Assembly: GCA_003259005.1 (NCBI GenBank)
Contig: QLII01000001.1
Location: forward strand, 7,741,001 to 7,805,000
Source of the DNA: Spirosoma telluris
Lineage (GTDB): Bacteria > Bacteroidota > Bacteroidia > Cytophagales > Spirosomataceae
DNA: 64,000 bases
Direction: 5' to 3'
Made by a program: the position numbers and the translations under genes. Below the pieces are notes generated by a model. That model saw only the letters and a list, made by a program, of their open reading frames with translations. It was not told where the DNA came from and did no database searches. This document shows, in pieces, positions 57,616 through 64,000 of this stretch. Position 1 is the stretch's first letter. The number at the start of each line of letters is the position of its first letter.

Positions 57616-58614
57616 ATGAGTACAACAATGCAAAAACGCAAATTAGGAAACAGCGGCCTTGAGGTATCGGCCATTGGGCTTGGCTGTATGGGCATGAGTT
57701 TTGGTTACGGCCCGGCCAAAGACGCAAAAGAGATGATTCCGATACTGCATGCTGCTGTCGATCAGGGTGTTACGTTCTTCGATACGGCAGAGGTATATGG
57801 TCCTTACATCAACGAAGAACTGGTTGGTGAAGCCCTGGAACCATTCAAAGGCAAGGTAGTGATTGCCACTAAATTCGGCTTCAACTTTCAGGATGGCAAA
57901 CAGGCTGGGTTGAATAGCCGTCCAGAGAACATCAGAGCCGTAGCCGAAGCCTCTATGAAACGACTACGTGTCGATGTGATCGACCTTTTTTATCAACATC
58001 GGGTTGATCCGAATGTGCCTATTGAAGAGGTTGCCGGAACAGTGAAAGACCTGATTCAGGAAGGTAAGGTGAAGCATTTTGGTCTGTCGGAAGCAGGTGC
58101 CCAAACGATCCGCAGGGCGCATGCCGTTCAGCCTGTTACTGCCCTGCAAAGTGAATATTCACTCTGGACCCGGCAGCACGAAAAAGAAATCATTCCAACG
58201 ATCGAGGAATTGGGCATCGGTTTAGTAGCCTATAGCCCACTTGGGAAGGGGTTTCTGACCGGCAAGATTGACGAAACTACCCAGTTTGCTACGGGCGATA
58301 TTCGGAATATTCTGCCACGATACACCGAGGAGGCCCGTGTTGCCAATAAAGCCCTGCTGGATTTGCTGGATCAGTTTGCCGAGCGCCACCAGGCCACGAA
58401 CGCTCAAATTGCCCTGGCCTGGGTGTTAGCACAAAAGCCATGGATTGTTCCTATTCCGGGTACTACCAAACTGCATCGTCTGACAGAAAACAACGGAGCC
58501 GCTGCCATTCAGTTGACACCCGACGAACTTCAGGAGATAAAGGCAGCAACTGCCCAAATTGACATAGTAGGTAACCGCTACACCGAACAAATGGAGAAAT
58601 CGACCGGGCTGTAA
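57616..58614 (+). CDS. Aldo/keto reductase
   Basis: A cytoplasmic NADP(H)-dependent oxidoreductase of 332 residues with the AKR (beta/alpha)8 barrel. LEVSAIGLGCMGMSFGYGP opens the barrel; catalytic residues are the Asp and Tyr in FFDTAEVYG, the Lys in VVIATKFGF and the His in LFYQHRVDP. LVAYSPLGKGFLTGKI, followed by the cofactor loop IPGTTKLHRLTENNGA, is typical of the AKR13-like group. The physiological carbonyl substrate is unknown. An SDR gene converges on it and an AraC remnant lies 2.8 kb upstream. Confidence 0.93.
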   Translation: MSTTMQKRKLGNSGLEVSAIGLGCMGMSFGYGPAKDAKEMIPILHAAVDQGVTFFDTAEVYGPYINEELVGEALEPFKGKVVIATKFGFNFQDGKQAGLNSRPENIRAVAEASMKRLRVDVIDLFYQHRVDPNVPIEEVAGTVKDLIQEGKVKHFGLSEAGAQTIRRAHAVQPVTALQSEYSLWTRQHEKEIIPTIEELGIGLVAYSPLGKGFLTGKIDETTQFATGDIRNILPRYTEEARVANKALLDLLDQFAERHQATNAQIALAWVLAQKPWIVPIPGTTKLHRLTENNGAAAIQLTPDELQEIKAATAQIDIVGNRYTEQMEKSTGL

Positions 58615-58640
58615 TCCAGACCAATACATAAAAAGCGATT

Positions 58641-58699
58641 TTAAACACAGAGCACACAGATTCTAAACCATAGTAGATCTCCGTGTGCTCTGTGGTTAA
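58641..58699. terminator. Hairpin between convergent AKR and SDR genes
   Basis: TTAAACACAGAGCACAC and GTGTGCTCTGTGGTTAA pair at 16 of 17 positions around a 25-base loop; AAAAAA follows on the plus strand, which is TTTTTT before the stem on the minus strand. Confidence 0.6.
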
Positions 58700-58709
58700 A
58701 AAATTAAGA

Positions 58710-59471
58710 CTATTGTCGGGATGCCCGAAGTGCTGGTAACCCAATACCAGATGCATCAAAGCCACCGTCAACCGCAATCATTTGTCCTGTTACAAAGGAG
58801 GCTTTTTCGGAGCATAAAAAGTAGATCGTTTCAGCTATATCTCGCTCAGTAGCAGAGCGATTCAACGGAATACCATCATAATATGCCTTGATAATCTCAG
58901 GTGAATGGACCGCTGCTGCCAGTTGGGTCTTTACGGGCCCGGGCGAAACGCAATTGGCTCGCACACCATAATCGCCGAGTTCGATCGCCAATTGTTTGGT
59001 TAGATGGACAACGGCCGCTTTCGATGTACCATAAGCAACCCGCAACGTACTGGCTCGCAGTGCCGAAATTGACGCGATATTAACAATGGCACCACGACTT
59101 TCCTTCAATGCGGGAATAGCCGCCTGTGAACACAGAAAAACGCCATCCAGATTGGTCGCCATAATCGTCCGCCAGCAGTCAAAATCCGTTTCTTCGAGCG
59201 GCTTAAAATAGGCTAGGCCCGCATTATTGACCAGCGCATCGATGCGCCCAAAGGTTGAATATACCTTAGCTACCATTTCATCGACCTTAGCGGGCATGGA
59301 TACATCGCAGCCTATGGGCAACGTACCGGTCAATTCCGTTGCGACTTTTTGCAACTCCTCTTCGTCACGGTCAATCATCGCTACCAGCCAATCATTTTCC
59401 AGAAAAATCTTTGTCGTAGCAAGGCCAATGCCTCTGGCAGCACCGGTAATGATGGCAATTTTATGTGTCAT
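58710..59471 (-). CDS. Short-chain dehydrogenase/reductase
   Basis: A classical SDR of 253 residues. IAIITGAARGIGLATTKIFL is the cofactor-binding TGxxxGIG; MIDRDEEELQK has an Asp favouring NAD(H); NNAG (ALVNNAGLAY), IVNIASISAL (Ser) and YGTSKAAVVHLTKQLA (Tyr-x3-Lys) complete the active site; FVTGQMIAVDGGFDASG is the usual C-terminal motif. Substrate is unknown. It is convergent with the aldo/keto reductase, and its upstream side faces the 592-base gap with the RNA candidate. Confidence 0.92.
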   Translation of the reverse strand: MTHKIAIITGAARGIGLATTKIFLENDWLVAMIDRDEEELQKVATELTGTLPIGCDVSMPAKVDEMVAKVYSTFGRIDALVNNAGLAYFKPLEETDFDCWRTIMATNLDGVFLCSQAAIPALKESRGAIVNIASISALRASTLRVAYGTSKAAVVHLTKQLAIELGDYGVRANCVSPGPVKTQLAAAVHSPEIIKAYYDGIPLNRSATERDIAETIYFLCSEKASFVTGQMIAVDGGFDASGIGLPALRASRQ

Positions 59472-59666
59472 ATCTTTGATTAAATTGACTGATTTATATC
59501 CGCAGGTAAAACTATATGTTGAATGTCATTGAACAGGAATAACGGTAGAGTATTAAGGGCTTTACAGCTTGACAGATTCTGAATAAGAAAAATCGCAGGA
59601 ATACACTTGTTTGAATTTTGTAGGCTTCTGTTTAAGTAGCGTAAATAGTAATCGGTTTATCAAAAC

Positions 59667-59674
59667 TAGTTTTG
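59667..59674 (+). promoter_or_regulatory. Candidate -7 box (TAGTTTTG) for an RNA gene
   Basis: TAGTTTTG is an exact TAnnTTTG match; it would start an RNA near 59682 that runs to the terminator at 59918. No clear -33 element. Confidence 0.45.
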
Positions 59675-59681
59675 CTGTTAA

Positions 59682-59918
59682 TAACCTAACGGGTAAGCGA
59701 ACCCGAAAGCTGCCTGGGTTATTGCTGATAATCATGGGCAAGTAGCTGCCTGGCGTTCGGTTACAGTTCGACCCTGGCGTTTGCTATGAATTGGCGATAA
59801 CAAATAAGGCCTATGTGGCAGACGAATGACCGTTCATCGACCCGTCCTACCGCTTATATTGACCGTAAAATCTAATTTCCTAATTACCAGCCGGGCTGTG
59901 TGTGCAGCCCGGTTTTTT
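59682..59918 (+). ncRNA. Candidate structured RNA of about 240 bases
   Basis: The stretch has many possible helices: CGGGT/ACCCG near the 5' end, GTTATTGC pairing with GCGATAAC across about 70 bases, CTGGCGTT occurring twice, and TAAGCG able to pair with CGCTTA near the 3' end. It ends in a strong intrinsic terminator. No ORF is plausible on either strand, and the gene to the left points away. I found no match to tmRNA, RNase P, SRP, 5S or tRNA signatures. It could also be a long leader of the PBP1A gene, though a separate -7 box follows. Confidence 0.45.
59891..59918 (+). terminator. Intrinsic terminator without an upstream protein gene
   Basis: CCGGGCTG and CAGCCCGG form a perfect 8-bp stem around TGTGTG, followed by TTTTTT. 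The nearest plus-strand gene to the left is 1.3 kb away and has its own hairpin. Confidence 0.85.
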
Positions 59919-59944
59919 GTATATCACATAGGCTAAAAATACGT

Positions 59945-59952
59945 TATCTTTG
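59945..59952 (+). promoter_or_regulatory. Candidate -7 box (TATCTTTG) for the PBP1A gene
   Basis: TATCTTTG is an exact TAnnTTTG match placed 111 bases before the start codon, giving a leader of about 100 bases. A TTTG lies 25 bases upstream, longer than the usual spacing. Confidence 0.55.
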
Positions 59953-60063
59953 ACACCCCGTCTGGATTAACACGACTGGGATTCATTTTCTTCCGTTTAG
60001 GAAGCTAACTGTCGCGAGACGGTTACTTGTATAGCTAAGTCGAGTATTCTTAGAAAAAAAAGC

Positions 60064-62647
60064 ATGAGTCAATATAGGGAGCGATTCCGCGCTGTTCGGC
60101 ACGCTTTTGGAGCATTTCGACAACGGATTCGACAACGCCAGATGCTTGGCAATGTCAAACGCGGAGTAGGCCGACAAATCGTAAAAATAGCTGGTGAAGA
60201 TCGTGTTAGCTCATGGGTGGCTACTTATCACGATAATCGTGATCGCCTTCGTTCGTTCGTTCATCAATATATAGATCCAGAAGCCTGGTACTATCCCTAC
60301 CTCAAAAATGGTATCAAAGGTTTTCTGTGGGCCTTTTTAGCCCTGGGAATTTATGTATTCATGCTTAACTATAATTTTCTTTGGTTAACGGGTGCCATGC
60401 CCAGCGTAGAAGAGCTGAAGAATCCGAAACTCAACCAGGCATCGGAGATTTACTCGCAGGATGGTGTGATGATCGGGAAGTTTTATGCCGAAAACCGGAC
60501 ACCAATTAAATACGAAAATATTCCAAAACAACTCATCAATGCCTTGATTGCGACCGAAGACGTGCGCTTCTATGATCACGGTGGCATTGATCCCGCGCCA
60601 TTGGTCGTGCTGTAATCACGTTTGGACGTGATGGCGGTGGTTCGACCATCACGCAGCAATTAGCCAAAAACCTGTTCAAAACCCGCCGAAAAACCAGCAC
60701 TGGATTACTAACTCGAATTCCACTGATTCGGAAAGTAATCTACAAGTCTAAAGAATGGTTAATGGCGCTCAAACTAGAGCGAAATTTTACGAAAAATGAA
60801 ATCATTACCTATTATTTCAACACGGTGGATTTTGGCAGTAATGCCTTTGGTTTGAAAACAGCCGCCCGAACGTTTTTTAATAAAGACCCCGATAGCCTGA
60901 ATGTGCAGGAAGGGGCCGTTCTGGTTGGTTTACAGAAAGCAACAACCAGCTACAACCCCCTCAAAAACCCCGATCGCTCCCGCGAACGCCGAAATGTGGT
61001 ACTGGGGCAAATGGCCAAGTATAAGTACCTGACTAAAAACCAGTCCGACTCCATTAGTGCGCTCCCGCTAGTAACTGATTTCACTCCCGAAAACCCCTAT
61101 TCAGGCCCGGCTAGTTACCTCAAAAACGCGGTTCAGGATTACGTAAAAAAATGGGGTGAAGAAAACGGCTATGATCTGTATACCGACGGCTTACGCATCA
61201 TCACCACCATTGACTCGCGTATGCAGCGCTATGCTGAAGATGCGACGGATGAGAAGATGAAGCAGTTACAACGCACCTTCGATAATCACTGGCGCGACCG
61301 TAATCCGTGGACGGATGAAGATGGCAAGGAAATTCCCGCCTTTATCGACTCGGTGGCTCGTCGTACTGAACGCTATAAAAGCCTCAGTCGACGTTTTCTT
61401 CCGCTTTATCCGGATTCAATTATGTACTATATGAAAAACGTAAAGTACAAAATGCGGGTATTTAGCTGGAACAATAAGCGGCATTACGACTCCACGGAAA
61501 TGACTCCCTACGACTCCATTGCCTACTATAAGCATTTTCTGCAGTCGGGAATGGTAGCCATGGACCCACGAACCGGCTACATTCGGGCGTGGGTGGGTGG
61601 TTTGGATTATGACTATTTTAAATACGACCATGTAAAGCAGGGCAAACGGCAGCCTGGCTCTACATTCAAGCCATTCGTTTATACTACCGCTATCGACGAT
61701 ACGCTTAGTAACCTTAGTCCCTGCGACCGTATTCAGGATAAGCCTTTCCGCAAAGAATACCGGGAAAATGGCGAAGATAAAATCTGGGAGCCTCGCAACT
61801 CAACGGGCTTTTACTCCTACTCGAATATGACCCTGCGCAGGGCCATGGCTCGTTCGGTAAACTCCATTACGGCTCAGCTAACCGATCAGGTTGGTCCCGA
61901 ACGCGTAGCCGAATATGCGCACAGAATGGGTATCAAGAGTAGATTACAGGCCGTACCTTCCATTGGTCTGGGGTCGTCTGATGTGTCGTTGTACGAATTG
62001 GTCGGGGCTTATTGCACCTTTGTCAATGACGGCGAATCGACCGAACCGGTTATTGTTCAACGCATTGAAGATCGTGACGGGAACGTAATCGAAACCTTCA
62101 CGAGCCAGCACAAACGGGCTATTAGTCCTGAAACGGCGTTCCTGATGCGGTACATGCTTCAGGGTGGTTTGCAGGAATCGGGGGTACATCGCAAAATTTA
62201 TGGTCATTTGATTTATTCAAGAACCATAATGAAATGGGTGGGAAAACAGGTACCACCTCAAACAACTCCGATGGCTGGTTTGTGGGCGTCTCTAATAACT
62301 TAGTGGTAGGTGCCTGGGTAGGCGGTGACGACCGAAGTATCCACTTTCGATCGACAGACCTTGGCGAGGGGGCCAAAACGGCCCTTCCCTTAGTAGGACG
62401 TTTCCTGGAGAAAGTCTATGCCGATCCTAAATTCAGGAGCCTACAGGGACCATTTCCAAAGGCAGATGGTAGCATAACGAAAAATTACCTGAACTGCGGC
62501 CCTTCGGGCGATGAAGAAACGACAGATGAATCAGATTCAACGGACGTTTCAAACGAATTTGGTGATTCAACCCTTGTGCCCATCGCTCCGACACCTGACG
62601 TAACCACGCCCCCGATACAACCGGTGGGCAACGGTAACGCGTACTAG
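60064..62647 (+). CDS. Class A penicillin-binding protein, PBP1A type (two frameshifts)
   Basis: A bifunctional peptidoglycan polymerase in the inner membrane. A basic cytoplasmic segment is followed by one transmembrane helix (GFLWAFLALGIYVFMLNYNF, about 81-100). The GT51 glycosyltransferase has LIATEDVRFYDHGGIDPRAI (catalytic Glu), GGSTITQQLAKNLF and VDFGSNAFGLKTAARTFF. The transpeptidase has RQPGSTFKPFVY (SxxK Ser), ARSVNS (SxN) and GGKTGTTSNNSDGW (KTG). One C is missing in CCC at 60592-60594 and one T in TTT at 62207-62209; with both restored the protein has 861 residues, and YGHFDLFKNHNEMGGKTGT is unbroken. A Pro/Thr/Asp-rich tail follows. Such a gene would not be expected to be inactive, which supports sequence error. 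Confidence 0.92.
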
Positions 62648-62821
62648 TACACTTCCAATTTAGATTCTCGGGGCGGCATCGGCCCGCAACGGCGGACCGT
62701 GTCCGACGCCCGTGCGGTAGATTCTGTTGATACTGTAGCTTCTGTTTCTATTGATTTTCAATATAGTAGGCCTAAAAGAATCAATATAAACAAAAGAATC
62801 TAGTTTGGTAAAGCGCTAGTA
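62641..62821. repeat. GATTCT-type palindromic element, copy C, with GC-rich core
   Basis: It begins TACTAGTACACTTCCAATTT (overlapping the PBP1A stop) and ends with AAAGCGCTAGTA, the inverted counterpart of copy B's ends. Inside are AGATTCT, GATTCTGTTGAT, then AAAAGAATC and AGAATCTAG in the opposite direction. A GC-rich block (about 62668-62712) interrupts the left half and contains CCGCAACGGCGGACCGT, which recurs in the retropepsin-like gene. Confidence 0.65.
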
Positions 62822-62927
62822 AAGAAGTCGGCTTTGTAAACTTCTCTATCCGTTTTTGAGTTTCGTCAATACGGTATGTAAAACATTTGGCCGATAGTTT
62901 GCTGGATAGTATCCATACTACACTGTT

Positions 62928-63911
62928 ATGAAACGCTTTGCTCGAATCCTTTGCTGGAGTTTATTAACGCTTTTCGTCCTGGCGACGGGTACAGTCATTG
63001 TTGCCTGGTTTGTTGATTCCAGACAGAGCAATGCCGAATTGATTGAAGAATTTCAGGGGCAACGTATTCGTCCAACGGTTCATTCGTACCAGATTGGTAG
63101 CCGGGGTTCTAGTCGATCTTCCGCAAAAGAGTCGCGTACGATTCGCTACATTGAAACGCCTGCTCTTGCGGGTGATTCGGCGTTGCCCGTTGTTCTGTTT
63201 GTGCACGGAGCTCCCAGTTCGCTTTCGTTTTTCAAGGATTTTTTCAAGGATACGATGCTGCTCAAACGGGCTCAGCTAGTGGCTGTAGATCGTCCAGGTT
63301 ATGGTTATTCTGATTTTGGACGTGTTGAAACGTCGATTATCCGGCAGGCCGAGTTACTTCAACCCCTCATTGATCGGTATAAAAACGCGCCCTATCTGAT
63401 GATTGTTGGCTCGTCATATGGTGGGTCAGTATCTGCTCGATTAGCCATGAATAATCCGGGCCGCATTGACCACGTTGTGTTTGTGTCGTCGGCGTTGGGA
63501 CCGGGACTGGAACGGACCTATCCGATTAGCTATTTTGCCGATAGTCCACTTGTGCATTGGGGCGTTCCTCCCCTGCTGCGCCTGGCGAACGATGAAAAGT
63601 TAGCCCACCGGAAGGCGCTGGAAGCCATTCTTCCCGATTGGCCAAAAATCCGGGCAAATATTACGATGTTACATGGCCAGCGGGATGAATTGGTCTATCC
63701 AACCAATGTATCGTTTGCGCAGCATCATTTGGTTAATGCCCAGGTCAAGCAATTCTTACTGCCCGAAAATCGCCACGACATCGTCTTTAATAAACGGGAA
63801 TACATGACCCAAATCATACTCGACATTCTTGACCGACGCGACGTGAAGGAAACGGGGAAAGTAAAAGCGATGGCAGTAAAATTGAAAGTGGACGAGACTA
63901 CTCGACTCTAG
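62928..63911 (+). CDS. Alpha/beta hydrolase, membrane-anchored
   Basis: A 327-residue hydrolase with an N-terminal signal-anchor (CWSLLTLFVLATGTVIVAWF, about 9-28). The fold shows VVLFVHGAPSS (oxyanion HG), AVDRPGYGYSDFG, the nucleophile elbow VGSSYGGSVSAR, the acid in LHGQRDELVYP and the His in PENRHDIVF. DRPGYGxSD is common in haloalkane-dehalogenase/epoxide-hydrolase-like and esterase members, but the elbow Ser points to an esterase or acylase. Substrate is unknown. The promoter must lie in the repeat-rich gap before it. Confidence 0.88.
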   Translation: MKRFARILCWSLLTLFVLATGTVIVAWFVDSRQSNAELIEEFQGQRIRPTVHSYQIGSRGSSRSSAKESRTIRYIETPALAGDSALPVVLFVHGAPSSLSFFKDFFKDTMLLKRAQLVAVDRPGYGYSDFGRVETSIIRQAELLQPLIDRYKNAPYLMIVGSSYGGSVSARLAMNNPGRIDHVVFVSSALGPGLERTYPISYFADSPLVHWGVPPLLRLANDEKLAHRKALEAILPDWPKIRANITMLHGQRDELVYPTNVSFAQHHLVNAQVKQFLLPENRHDIVFNKREYMTQIILDILDRRDVKETGKVKAMAVKLKVDETTRL

Positions 63912-63913
63912 CC

Positions 63914-64000
63914 TTACACAGTTATCTCGATTCGATTGCCTTCCGGGTCAAGAACAACACTTTCATAATAGCCATCACCCGTTCGGCGGGGTTCGCCCAC
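63914..64000 (-). CDS. VOC/glyoxalase-family protein, C-terminal end (partial)
   Basis: The last 28 codons of a minus-strand gene that continues beyond the window: GDGYYESVVLDPEGNRIEIT and V, then stop. The D-P-E-G-N-x-I-E-I motif is the metal-binding C-terminal strand of vicinal-oxygen-chelate proteins (glyoxalase I, fosfomycin-resistance and related enzymes), with the ligand Glu in the IEI element. Its specific reaction cannot be decided from this fragment. It converges on the hydrolase gene with a gap of only two bases. Confidence 0.85.
   Translation of the reverse strand: MGEPRRTGDGYYESVVLDPEGNRIEITV

Noticed and set aside
59750..59785. A tRNA-like T-arm (GGTTACAGTTCGACCC) in the gap before the PBP1A gene
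   Set aside because: The flanking bases do not form the 5-bp T stem, and there is no acceptor, D or anticodon arm around it.

Overview
This window reads as the chromosome of a Bacteroidota member, most likely order Cytophagales and close to Spirosoma. The reasons are a SusC/SusD pair, TonB receptors carrying N-terminal CarboxypepD-like domains, a tandem DUF4249 lipoprotein array, C-terminally ordered barrels ending in aromatic residues, promoter boxes of the Bacteroidota type TAnnTTTG, and the absence of Shine-Dalgarno sequences. No rRNA, tRNA, CRISPR or phage module is seen.

Layout. 1-8.1 kb (+): amidohydrolase tail, SusC/SusD nutrient-uptake pair, and a large PIG-L family deacetylase. 8.4-20.6 kb (-): one long operon read right to left, with a TonB receptor, a small lipoprotein, the remnant of a DUF4249 gene, then seven consecutive DUF4249 lipoprotein paralogues. 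20.9-23.0 kb: a beta-barrel protein, a MITE, an IS256-family relic and a DUF3891 gene. 23.1-26.8 kb (-): glycogen debranching enzyme, a PA2169-type stress protein and an OmpA-family protein. 27.3-32.2 kb: a lipoprotein hydrolase, an unknown lipoprotein, a two-component system and a DUF1573 protein. 32.4-43.3 kb: GH116-type glycosidase, retropepsin-like protein, S9 peptidase, DUF6624 protein, ABC-2 permease with an aminopeptidase-like tail, and a GH130 protein. 43.5-48.6 kb: two small acidic proteins, isochorismate synthase, NAD-dependent epimerase and Kup potassium transporter. 49-54.2 kb: persulfide/rhodanese and OsmC sulfur genes, an ECF sigma/anti-sigma-like pair and a PQQ-type sugar dehydrogenase. 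54.5-64 kb: an AraC remnant, a TonB receptor, an aldo/keto reductase, an SDR, penicillin-binding protein 1A, an alpha/beta hydrolase and a VOC-protein tail.

A caution governs the whole reading. About 25 one-base losses, nearly all in homopolymer runs of 3-7 bases, break otherwise normal genes, including housekeeping genes such as the class A PBP, kup and glgX. In every case restoring one base rejoins a full-length family member, and the corrected lengths are exact multiples of three. I read these as homopolymer under-calls in the assembly rather than as pseudogenes, and I give corrected gene spans.

Most interesting biology: the seven-plus-remnant DUF4249 array behind a single TonB receptor, with traces of recombination between copies; three candidate structured RNAs ending in intrinsic terminators where no protein gene lies upstream; a MITE with TNA target duplication; and several families of dispersed palindromic repeats, one sharing a GC-rich 17-base core that also interrupts a coding sequence.
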